Below, in pieces: positions 1 through 4,928 of a DNA stretch of 6,984 nucleotides. The stretch lies in assembly GCA_005880175.1 (NCBI GenBank), contig VBJR01000382.1, positions 19,614-26,597 on the forward strand, written 5' to 3'. Position 1 is the stretch's first letter; every line of letters begins with the position of its first letter. This stretch comes from Chloroflexota bacterium (GTDB lineage Bacteria > Chloroflexota > Dormibacteria > Dormibacterales > Dormibacteraceae). The notes beneath the pieces were generated by a model, which saw only the letters and a list, made by a program, of their open reading frames with translations, was not told the DNA's origin and did no database searches. A program made the translations under genes and the position numbers.

Positions 1-383
1 GCCGCCGTCACCGCCCCCGCCGGCGCCGTCAGCTCCAGGACCCCGTCGCTGCCCACGAAGTGCCCACCGGACGCCGGGTCCAGCGCCACCAGCGCCGGCC
101 GCATCGGCACCGGCGGGATGCGCGGCGGGCCCAGGGACGTCGGGGACTTCGGCGTCGCCGGCGGCGCCGGCAGGTGGTTCACCGGCTTGCCCGCCGGAGC
201 GGGATTGAACCGGTTCGGATGGCCGGTCGAGCCCGACGCGGCGGCCGCCGTCACCGACGGCGTGACTCCGGCCGAGACGCCCGAGGCCGCCTGCCCGACC
301 ACCAACGTCGCGGCGCCCAGCGCCGCCAGGACAAGCCGGCGCGACCAGCGCGCACGCAGCAACACACCCCCGTGCCTGGACAT
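1..383 (-). CDS. Exported protein, N-terminal part (possible RHS/YD-repeat-type secreted protein), runs off the left edge
   Basis: This partial gene reads leftwards from an ATG at 383-381 and is open for 127 codons to the window edge. A purine-rich Shine-Dalgarno (AGGGGAGAGGG, about 386-396) lies just upstream. Residues 1-38 form an export signal: a basic n-region with R10, R12, R15 and R16, then a hydrophobic core (about 17-30) and small residues (ASGVSAG). The SRRLVL motif at 14-19 resembles a twin-arginine (Tat) signal, but Sec export is equally possible. Residues 55-95 are a Pro/Ala-rich linker. From about 100 there is a beta-like segment (GGHFVGSDGVLELTAPAGAV) that resembles the segment preceding the repeats in bacterial RHS/YD-repeat wall proteins. 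That family assignment is inference from style only, and the catalytic or repeat region lies outside the window. Two ORFs on the opposite strand here are antisense shadows. Confidence 0.75.
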   Translation of the reverse strand, partial: MSRHGGVLLRARWSRRLVLAALGAATLVVGQAASGVSAGVTPSVTAAAASGSTGHPNRFNPAPAGKPVNHLPAPPATPKSPTSLGPPRIPPVPMRPALVALDPASGGHFVGSDGVLELTAPAGAVTA

Positions 384-410
384 CGACCCTCTCCCCTGAT
401 CCCCCGTGCC

Positions 411-429
411 GCTGGCCTAGACGGCCAGC
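411..429. promoter_or_regulatory. Perfect 7-bp inverted repeat in the leader of the exported-protein gene
   Basis: GCTGGCC (411-417) and GGCCAGC (423-429) are perfect inverted copies around a 5-base loop. The repeat lies between the -10 element at 443-448 and the start codon at 383. In the minus-strand mRNA it would form a hairpin near the 5' end, or it could be a dimeric operator just downstream of the transcription start. No regulator can be named. Confidence 0.4.
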
Positions 430-442
430 CCGAAGCGACGCC

Positions 443-471
443 AGCGTAGAGCCCGGCTAACCAGCCGTCAA
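443..471 (-). promoter_or_regulatory. Sigma70-type promoter of the exported-protein gene
   Basis: Read on the minus strand, TTGACG (466-471) and TACGCT (443-448) are separated by exactly 17 bases (449-465). This fits a housekeeping promoter with an actinobacterial-style TAnnnT -10. Transcription would start near 436, giving a leader of roughly 53 nt before the ATG at 383. It is the best -35/-10 pair I see in the window. Confidence 0.6.
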
Positions 472-477
472 TACGTG

Positions 478-516
478 CTTTCCCGTACCGGGCGGCGTCG
501 GCGCCATACGGGGAAG
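478..516. repeat. Long imperfect inverted repeat (hairpin) upstream of the 443-471 promoter
   Basis: Positions 478-487 pair with 507-516 as a 10-bp stem containing one G.U (481/513). A nested 4-bp stem, 494-497 with 502-505, lies inside the loop. The repeat sits between the tRNA-Val gene and the promoter of the exported-protein gene. It could end readthrough transcription from the tRNA, although no U-tract follows on either strand. It could also be a regulator site. A small extra inverted repeat, CCCG (518-521) and CGGG (527-530), lies next to it. Confidence 0.4.
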
Positions 517-584
517 TCCCGGTTGACGGGCCACCTGACGGCTGCTATCGCGCGCGCAGCGACATCGTGTCCGGCCTCGCTGCC

Positions 585-641
585 GTGCAGCGACTGCACG
601 GCGCAAAAAGCCCAGAAAGTCCGCATGCAGTCGCTGTGCAG
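585..641. repeat. 11-bp perfect inverted repeat just downstream of tRNA-Val
   Basis: CAGCGACTGCA (588-598) is matched by its exact reverse complement at 626-636. Wobble pairs and a G-C pair extend the stem outward to about 585/639. The left arm is itself a near-palindrome (GTGCAG-CGA-CTGCAC, 585-599), so alternative folds exist. The loop contains an AAAAA run (TTTTT on the minus strand). It begins about 17 bases beyond the tRNA 3' end, where a tRNA trailer/terminator or a recombinase-related site could lie. The function is unknown. Confidence 0.4.
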
Positions 642-657
642 ACGGGGCAGTCCGAGT

Positions 658-733
658 TGGTGGGCGGCGAGGGTTTCGAACCCCCGACCTCCAGCATGTC
701 AAGCTGGCGCTCTCCCGGCTGAGCTAGCCGCCC
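658..733 (-). tRNA. tRNA-Val(GAC), CCA end encoded
   Basis: The minus strand folds as a complete 76-nt tRNA. The 7-bp acceptor stem is GGGCGGC (727-733) with GCCGCCC (662-668). The discriminator is A at 661 and the genomic CCA is at 658-660. The D arm starts TAGCTCAG. The anticodon stem CCAGC/GCTGG encloses loop TTGACAT with anticodon GAC, which reads valine codons GUC and GUU. The T arm contains the invariant GGTTCGAAACC. No intron or disruption is seen. The small ORF overlapping it on the minus strand is not a gene. Confidence 0.97.
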
Positions 734-747
734 GGACGTCGGGCTCC

Positions 748-772
748 GCCGTCTCGGGGCACCGAGACCGGC
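748..772. repeat. Hairpin between tRNA-Val and the MFS gene
   Basis: GTCTCGG (751-757) and CCGAGAC (762-768) are perfect inverted arms around a 4-base loop. GCC (748-750) with GGC (770-772) extends the stem if C769 is bulged. On the minus strand this would be in the 5' leader of the tRNA-Val precursor. On the plus strand it lies upstream of the AT-rich island that probably holds the MFS promoter, so an operator is also possible. There is no adjoining T-tract, so a classical terminator is unlikely. Confidence 0.35.
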
Positions 773-784
773 CGAGCCAGCCGG

Positions 785-800
785 TTGCTTATTTTAGTCT
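785..800. promoter_or_regulatory. AT-rich divergent promoter island between tRNA-Val and MFS gene
   Basis: This is the only AT-rich patch near the divergent start points. On the minus strand TAAAAT (791-796) is a good -10, about 57 bases upstream of the mature tRNA 5' end. On the plus strand TATTTT (790-795) and TAGTCT (795-800) both fit TAnnnT. No convincing -35 is present at 16-18 bases for any of them, so the assignment rests on composition and position. Confidence 0.4.
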
Positions 801-803
801 GTG

Positions 804-938
804 ATGCCCCCCGCCACCCGAGCTCGCTCGCGGCCGGCCGGCTGTCCCTGTCCCGTCTTCCCCCGCGCCTCCGCACCCGTCCTCGCCGCCCCCGCGCCGG
901 TCCTCTCGAGCTCCTCACGGCCGCCCCTGGCGTCTTGA
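804..938 (+). other. Possible 44-codon upstream ORF overlapping the MFS start
   Basis: An ATG at 804 (preceded directly by an in-frame GTG at 801) opens a 44-codon frame rich in Pro, Ala, Ser and Arg. It ends with TGA at 936-938. That stop overlaps the proposed TTG start of the MFS gene (TTGA at 935-938), the geometry of translational coupling. The ATG is 8 bases after TATTTT, so the message could be leaderless. The peptide looks like nothing known and may be chance in GC-rich DNA. Confidence 0.2.
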
Positions 939-2131
939 CGTCCGGGGTCGACTGGCGGCGGAACCTCGCCGCGCTCTGGTTCGCGCAGTTCACCGCGATC
1001 TTCGGCTTCTCCTTCGCCTTCCCCTTCCTCCCCGTCTACCTGCGCGACCTCGGCGTCCACGACGTCGGCCAGCTCGCCGTCTGGACCGGCGTCGCCGGCG
1101 GCGCGTCCGGCGCCGCCCTCGCCATCATGAGCCCCCTCTGGGGCGTCCTCGCCGACCGCTACGGACGCCGCGCGATGCTGCTGCGGGCCATGGTCGGCGC
1201 CGGCCTGACCGTCGGCCTGATGGGCTTCGCTCGCGGTCCCCTCGACCTCGTCCTGCTCCGCCTCATCCAGGGCGCCACCTCCGGCACCGTGCCCGCCGCC
1301 ACCGCCCTGGTCGCCAGCGGCACCCCCCGCCATCGCGTCGGCTGGGCGCTCGGCGTCCTCAGCTCCGCGGTGGCCGTCGGCAGCGCGCTCGGCCCGCTCG
1401 TCGGCGGGCTGGCGTCGGCCGTCTTCGGGATCCGCGCGATCTTCTGGGGCGGCGGCGTCCTCCTGGCCATCGCCACCCTGCCGGTCCTGATCCTCGTCCG
1501 CGAGGCGCCGGTCCGCCGCACCGAGGAGGAGCGCGGCCCCGTGATCCCGCTCCTGCGCCGCATCGCCCCGGGCGCGGTCGGCACGCTCGCCGCCCTCCTC
1601 GTGTGCCAGGCGCTGATCCAGCTCACGTACAACGGCTACCAGCCCCTCGTCGTGCTCCGGCTGCTGGAGCACCTCTCCAGCGGCATCGAGGCCGTGACCG
1701 GGCTCGCCTTCGCCGCCGCCGGGCTGTGCAGCGCCCTCGCGTCGGTCCTGTACGCCTCGTTCGCGCGCCGCATCGGCTACCGCGTCCTGAGCGTCATCGC
1801 CGCCCTGCTCCTGGCCGGCGGCCAGCTGCTCGTGGCCTGGAGCCCCGGCGCCGTGCTCATCGTCGCCGGGGCCGCGCTGGTCGGCGCCTTCTACGGCACC
1901 GTCGGCCCCGTCATCTCGACGATGATCGGGCTGGAGACCCCCGCCGCGGTGCAGGCGCGCGTCTTCGGCGTGGTCGCGAGCGCGAACGCCGTCGGCTTCG
2001 CCCTCGGGCCACTGGGCGGCGGCCTGCTCGCCGCCCGCTACGGCACGTTCGTGGGCATCTCCGCCTGCGCGGTCGCGTCGTGCGTCCTCGCGGCGGTCCT
2101 CGCGACGCGCGCAAGGGAGCCGGCGCGGTAG
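935..2131 (+). CDS. MFS transporter, DHA1-type drug:H+ antiporter family
   Basis: With the TTG start at 935 the protein is 398 aa, the usual length for a 12-TM major facilitator. The loop between TM2 and TM3 carries MFS motif A (GVLADRYGRRAMLL, 70-83). TM5 carries the antiporter-type motif C (GSALGPLVGG, 149-158). A second GPLGGG lies near 358-363 in the C-terminal half, and a motif-A-like loop (FARRIGYR) at 276-283. A charged cytoplasmic loop (about 189-212) separates the two six-helix halves. The family exports small molecules, often drugs, in exchange for protons; the substrate cannot be predicted. The frame is open back to a TTG at 785, but those 50 extra codons (Arg/Pro-rich, no helix) look non-coding and TM1 starts soon after 935. 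No Shine-Dalgarno precedes 935; coupling to the upstream ORF ending at 938 is possible. FKBP gene follows after 15 bases. Confidence 0.88.
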   Translation: MTSGVDWRRNLAALWFAQFTAIFGFSFAFPFLPVYLRDLGVHDVGQLAVWTGVAGGASGAALAIMSPLWGVLADRYGRRAMLLRAMVGAGLTVGLMGFARGPLDLVLLRLIQGATSGTVPAATALVASGTPRHRVGWALGVLSSAVAVGSALGPLVGGLASAVFGIRAIFWGGGVLLAIATLPVLILVREAPVRRTEEERGPVIPLLRRIAPGAVGTLAALLVCQALIQLTYNGYQPLVVLRLLEHLSSGIEAVTGLAFAAAGLCSALASVLYASFARRIGYRVLSVIAALLLAGGQLLVAWSPGAVLIVAGAALVGAFYGTVGPVISTMIGLETPAAVQARVFGVVASANAVGFALGPLGGGLLAARYGTFVGISACAVASCVLAAVLATRAREPAR

Positions 2132-2134
2132 CCT
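2129..2134 (+). promoter_or_regulatory. Candidate -10 element (TAGCCT) for the FKBP gene
   Basis: TAGCCT fits TAnnnT and overlaps the MFS stop codon, 12 bases before the FKBP ATG. Transcription from it would give a very short leader. No -35 is recognisable, and readthrough from the MFS gene could serve equally well. Confidence 0.3.
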
Positions 2135-2146
2135 AGTGGACCGACC

Positions 2147-2728
2147 ATGCTTTCCAGAGCCCTCATCCCGATGGCGGCAGTCGCGCTCGCGGCGCTCGTC
2201 GTCGGCAGCTGCGGGTACCCCGACCCCACCCCGCGCCCGTCGCCGGGGGCAGGCGTGTCGGCCAACACCCCGACCCCCGAAGCCGGCGGCGACGACTTCC
2301 ACGCCGGCGACAACAAGACCCCGGTCAAGTTCCCGGACGGCCTCCAGATCGTCGACCTCACCGTCGGCACCGGCCCGATCGTCCCGCCCCTCTCGACCGT
2401 CACGGTCCAGTACACCGGCTGGCTGAGCGACGGCACGATGTTCGACACCAGCCGCCAGGCCGGCCGCGACCCGCTGTGCGCGATCCTGGTCGACACCCAG
2501 TCCACGGTCGGCAACTGCACGCCGGTCATCCCCGGCTGGAACGAGGCGGTCCCGGGCATGCACGTCGGCGGCAAACGCAAGATGATCCTGCCGCCAGGCC
2601 TCGCGTACGGCGCCCAGGGCCAGCCGCCCACCATCCCGGCGAACGCCACGCTGGTCTTCACCGTCGAGATCGTCTCGATCGTGACGACGGCCACGCCGCC
2701 GCCCGCTCCCAGCCCCAGCCCGACGTAG
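2147..2728 (+). CDS. FKBP-type peptidyl-prolyl cis-trans isomerase, lipoprotein
   Basis: This 193-aa protein catalyses cis-trans isomerisation of X-Pro bonds, probably helping exported proteins fold outside the membrane. Residues 1-21 are a lipoprotein signal ending in lipobox VGSC with lipidated C22. A Pro/Gly/Thr-rich linker follows (23-60), then one FKBP domain (about 61-179) and a Pro/Ser tail. Pocket residues known from FKBP12 are visible: Y89, F99, D100, V127-I128, W131, Y154 (GLAYG) and F171. The usual strand before VIPGW is replaced by a longer segment flanked by C111 and C124, which could form a disulfide in the oxidising exterior. The ATG at 2147 lies directly before the signal peptide and has only a weak TGGA upstream. 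The gene sits 15 bases after the MFS gene, so they may share a transcript, though a functional link is not evident. Confidence 0.9.
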   Translation: MLSRALIPMAAVALAALVVGSCGYPDPTPRPSPGAGVSANTPTPEAGGDDFHAGDNKTPVKFPDGLQIVDLTVGTGPIVPPLSTVTVQYTGWLSDGTMFDTSRQAGRDPLCAILVDTQSTVGNCTPVIPGWNEAVPGMHVGGKRKMILPPGLAYGAQGQPPTIPANATLVFTVEIVSIVTTATPPPAPSPSPT

Positions 2729-2732
2729 GCGA

Positions 2733-2760
2733 CGCCGTCCGGGCGCCACGCGGACCGGCG
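2733..2760 (+). terminator. GC-rich hairpin after the FKBP gene
   Basis: CGCCGTCCG (2733-2741) pairs with CGGACCGGCG (2751-2760) as a 9-bp stem with one bulged C around a 9-base loop. It starts 5 bases after the FKBP stop. No T-tract follows, so it would be a non-canonical terminator of the kind often seen in high-GC bacteria, or merely an mRNA 3'-end stabiliser. Confidence 0.35.
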
Positions 2761-2782
2761 GGGGACAAAGCCGCGAACGTAC

Positions 2783-3403
2783 TTGCCCGCGGCCCGCGGG
2801 CTCGGTCAGACTCGGCGGCAGGGGGTAGCAACGACAATCGAGACGCGGGCCGGCCGCGAGAGCATCGGCCGCACCATCCTGGTCATCGAAGAGCATCCAT
2901 ACCTGTGGGCCGCGCTCCGGCAGCGCGTCGATCCGGGCATGGCCTACGTGCGCGGGGCGGCCCCGGACGAGCTGGTCCGGGTGTGGCAGGGCTGCCGGCC
3001 GTGGCCGTGGCTGGTCGTGGGCGCGACGTCCACGCTGCCGGCCGGGATCGTCGACCTGATGGCCGCCCACCCGATCCCCGTCCACTGGGTCGGCGAGCCG
3101 CCGCCCGGCCTGCCCGGCCGGCCGATGCTGCACCGCGACTGGACGGAGCTGGTGGCGGCCCTGGACCAGCTGCGCGCGTTCGGGGAGGCCGGCGTCAACG
3201 GCGTCCGGCTCCTGCGCAATCGCGGCGTGCGGGCGCCCGACGGCCGCATCGTGCTGGACGTGGTCAACGTCGAAGGCCTGCTGGCGGCGCCGGCGGGCCT
3301 GGTGCTGCCGCCCGACAAGGCCGCCGCGCTGGAGGGCGAGATCGGCGCCAGCGGCCTGCCGCTGCGCCTGCTCTGGACGGGCGACCTCCTCCGTCTCGCG
3401 TAG
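2783..3403 (+). CDS. Degenerate receiver-domain (pseudo-REC) regulatory protein
   Basis: No named family is recognised, but the fold can be read. With the TTG at 2783 it is 206 aa. Residues about 31-133 alternate beta and alpha like a response-regulator receiver: beta1 TILVIEEH, beta3 PWLVVGATS, beta4 IPVHWVGE, then a closing helix TELVAALDQLRAF. The beta1 acidic pair is EE, and the usual phospho-acceptor Asp after beta3 is missing (G80/A81), so phosphorylation is unlikely. Residues 140-206 (RG-x-PDGRIVLDVVNV..LPLRLLWTGDLLRLA) resemble the C-terminal part of the next gene's product, suggesting the two are paralogues. The start is uncertain: residues 1-28 look non-structural, and a good ribosome-binding site (CAGGGGG, 2819-2825) precedes only an ACG at 2831 rather than a canonical start. 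The stop is 19 bases before the next gene. Confidence 0.65.
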   Translation: MPAARGLGQTRRQGVATTIETRAGRESIGRTILVIEEHPYLWAALRQRVDPGMAYVRGAAPDELVRVWQGCRPWPWLVVGATSTLPAGIVDLMAAHPIPVHWVGEPPPGLPGRPMLHRDWTELVAALDQLRAFGEAGVNGVRLLRNRGVRAPDGRIVLDVVNVEGLLAAPAGLVLPPDKAAALEGEIGASGLPLRLLWTGDLLRLA

Positions 3404-3409
3404 CGGCGC

Positions 3410-3415
3410 TATCCT
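3410..3415 (+). promoter_or_regulatory. Candidate -10 element (TATCCT) giving a leaderless response-regulator mRNA
   Basis: TATCCT fits TAnnnT and ends 7 bases before the GTG at 3423, the spacing expected if the transcript begins at the start codon. The intervening CCTCCTGCAC contains no Shine-Dalgarno. A -35 is not evident. Confidence 0.45.
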
Positions 3416-3422
3416 CCTGCAC

Positions 3423-4091
3423 GTGAGGGCCCCGGCCCAGGCGCTGATCCTGGAGGACGACCCCGAGCAGCTGGAGCGCGTGGCGGCCGCGATGCGCGAG
3501 GTCCAGCTCGAGCCCATCCCGACGAACTCGCCGGACCGGGCGCTGCGGCGGCTGAAGTACAACCACCCGGTGCTGGCGGTCCTCGACCTGGACATGTCGA
3601 TGGCGCCCGACTCGGTGGCCGGCGTCGAGGACGTCCTGGCGAACCTGTACGAGCACCACGGCGGCTGCTTCGTCCTGGTCTACTCGGTCATCGCCGACGA
3701 GATCCTGGAGCGGAAGCGGATCGAGAGCCTCCACCCGTTCGTCATGTTCGTCTCCAAGCACGACGGCGCGGAGGCGCTGATCGACCGCATCCGCCGGATG
3801 ATGGGCGTCCGCTTCGGCGACCTGCACGTGCGCCGCGGCCTGACTGTCCACGAGCCGACGGGCGAGGTGTTCCTGCACTCGGTCGGCGTGTCGCTCGTGC
3901 TCGGCGCGGCCCTCGGCCAGGAGGTGGTCCTGCAGGACACGGAGGCCAAGGCCGCCCGCCGCATGCGGGCCTGGCTGGAGCGGCTCGGCTCGCCGGTCCA
4001 GCTCGTGGACCTGGGCCGCCGCTGCTACGCGCTGCATCTGCTGGCGGAGCCGGCGCCGGCCGAGCGCGAGGAAGCTGTCGAGGACGCCTGA
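3423..4091 (+). CDS. Response regulator: canonical receiver plus atypical C-terminal domain
   Basis: This 222-aa protein starts with a full phospho-acceptor receiver domain (about 6-128). It has the acidic pocket E11-D12-D13, D55 in VLDLDM as probable phosphorylation site (D57 is the alternative), S88 after beta4 (VLVYS) and K112 in VSKHDG after beta5. It should therefore be switched by a histidine kinase, but no kinase is present in the window, so it is an orphan here. Residues about 130-208 do not match a standard output domain clearly. The order (beta-rich GLTVHEPTGEVFL, helix EAKAARRMRAWLERLG, terminal hairpin VQLVDLGRRCYALHLL) recalls an OmpR-like winged helix that has diverged, and it parallels the end of the preceding gene's product. 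DNA binding is possible but unproven. The tail 209-222 is acidic. The GTG start has no Shine-Dalgarno but a close -10. Confidence 0.82.
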   Translation: MRAPAQALILEDDPEQLERVAAAMREVQLEPIPTNSPDRALRRLKYNHPVLAVLDLDMSMAPDSVAGVEDVLANLYEHHGGCFVLVYSVIADEILERKRIESLHPFVMFVSKHDGAEALIDRIRRMMGVRFGDLHVRRGLTVHEPTGEVFLHSVGVSLVLGAALGQEVVLQDTEAKAARRMRAWLERLGSPVQLVDLGRRCYALHLLAEPAPAEREEAVEDA

Positions 4092-4100
4092 CGCCGCCGG

Positions 4101-4106
4101 TATCGT
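4101..4106 (+). promoter_or_regulatory. Candidate -10 element (TATCGT) for the GntR-kinase-glycosylase operon
   Basis: TATCGT fits TAnnnT. It abuts the ATG at 4107 and lies 9 bases before an in-frame GTG at 4116. If it is the -10, transcription cannot include the ATG at 4107, so the working start would be the GTG at 4116 on a leaderless message. No -35 is clear, and nothing resembling a Shine-Dalgarno lies at normal distance. Confidence 0.4.
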
Positions 4107-4928
4107 ATGAGCCCGGTGAGCCAGCGGACCACCGGGCCTGCCGACGACGGCGTGGACCTGGCCCGGTTCGACCGCCTCAACACCTCGCCGGCGTGGCAGG
4201 TGGTGGCGGAGAGCCTGCGCCGGAAGATCGCGCTCGGCCTGTATCGGCCCGGCGACCTGCTGCCCTCCGAGCGCCAGCTCGCCGAGGGCATGGGCGTGTC
4301 CCGGATCACCGTGCGCGAGGCCCTGCGGGTCCTCCAGGGCGAGCAGCTGATCGAGACCCGCCGCAGCAACGCCGGCGGGGCCCAGGTCCGGGCGCCACGG
4401 AGCCGGCCCGACGTGGAGGCTCGCGCCGAGGTGCTCCGGGAGCGGGCGCGGTTCCGGCACATCATCGACTGCCGGCTGGCCAACGAGTCGCTGGCGGCGC
4501 GGCTGGCGGCCGGGGTACGCGGCCCTGCGCACCTGGAAGCGCTGGAGGAGACCATCGGGGCGATGGACGCCGCGTGGCGGCGCCTCGAGGACCGGCCCGA
4601 CAACGACGATGACGGCGGCGAGGAGGCCGAGGCGGCCCGGCAGGCCGCCGTCGGCGAGTTCCGGCGCCAGGACTCCATCTTCCACCTCACCATCGCCGCG
4701 GTCCCGGCCAACCCCTACCTGTACCGGACGGTCGAGTGGCTGCGGTCCGAGTTCTTCACGCCGCTCGACCTGATCATGCGCGTCCGCAACATGCAGGACT
4801 CGGCCGCCGAGCACCAGGCCATCCTGGACGCGATCCGGGATGGCGACGCCGACCGCGCCGAGGCCGCCATGCAGGACCACCTCGACACCACCCGGCGCTC
4901 CCTCGACGAGCTGCTGCGCCGGGGGTGA
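4107..4928 (+). CDS. GntR-family transcriptional regulator, FadR (FCD) subfamily
   Basis: This 273-aa repressor-type protein has an N-terminal winged helix (about 28-96). It contains the classic GntR sequence: [20 protein letters not shown], then a recognition helix [17 protein letters not shown] and a wing. The FCD effector domain is all-helical (about 105-270). It carries the family's putative metal/ligand residues: D189 and H193 (RQDSIFH), H236 (AAEHQAIL) and H258 (MQDHLD). Such regulators usually sense a small carboxylic acid and control the neighbouring genes. The effector here is unknown. An acidic low-complexity insertion ([11 protein letters not shown], about 166-176) lies inside the FCD domain. 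The true start may be GTG at 4116, three codons in, if TATCGT at 4101-4106 is the -10 element. The stop TGA overlaps the next start (GTGA at 4925-4928), so this is the first gene of a tight operon and probably autoregulated. Confidence 0.93.
   Translation: MSPVSQRTTGPADDGVDLARFDRLNTSPAWQVVAESLRRKIALGLYRPGDLLPSERQLAEGMGVSRITVREALRVLQGEQLIETRRSNAGGAQVRAPRSRPDVEARAEVLRERARFRHIIDCRLANESLAARLAAGVRGPAHLEALEETIGAMDAAWRRLEDRPDNDDDGGEEAEAARQAAVGEFRRQDSIFHLTIAAVPANPYLYRTVEWLRSEFFTPLDLIMRVRNMQDSAAEHQAILDAIRDGDADRAEAAMQDHLDTTRRSLDELLRRG

Noticed and set aside
60..449. Two plus-strand open frames (60-449 and 118-399)
   Set aside because: They are antisense to the exported-protein gene, which has a ribosome-binding site, a promoter and a signal peptide. 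The plus-strand translations are Arg-rich or featureless.
523..551. Plus-strand promoter TTGACG - 17 - TATCGC
   Set aside because: The spacing is perfect, but the -10 lacks the final T and nothing on the plus strand starts downstream until past the tRNA. The TTGACG is more economically explained as part of the TGACGG repeat set.
457..702. 81-codon minus-strand open frame
   Set aside because: It runs through the tRNA-Val gene and the structured intergenic region and has no ribosome-binding site or recognisable sequence.
658..733. Element integrated at the tRNA-Val 3' end
   Set aside because: No second copy of the tRNA 3' segment and no integrase gene are visible in the window, so there is no direct evidence for an att site.
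785..934. N-terminal extension of the MFS protein from TTG 785
   Set aside because: The 50 residues are Arg/Pro/Ser-rich, do not resemble MFS N-termini and lie over the promoter-like AT-rich island. TTG 935 places TM1 at the normal distance.
794..3595. A 933-codon open frame on the minus strand spanning three plus-strand genes
   Set aside because: It is low-complexity Arg/Gly/Asp/Ala text with no domain. It lies antisense to the clearly recognisable MFS, FKBP and pseudo-receiver genes, and long antisense frames are expected at this GC content.
3264..4880. A 538-codon minus-strand open frame
   Set aside because: It is antisense to the response regulator and GntR genes, whose catalytic and fold motifs are intact. 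Its own translation shows no motif.
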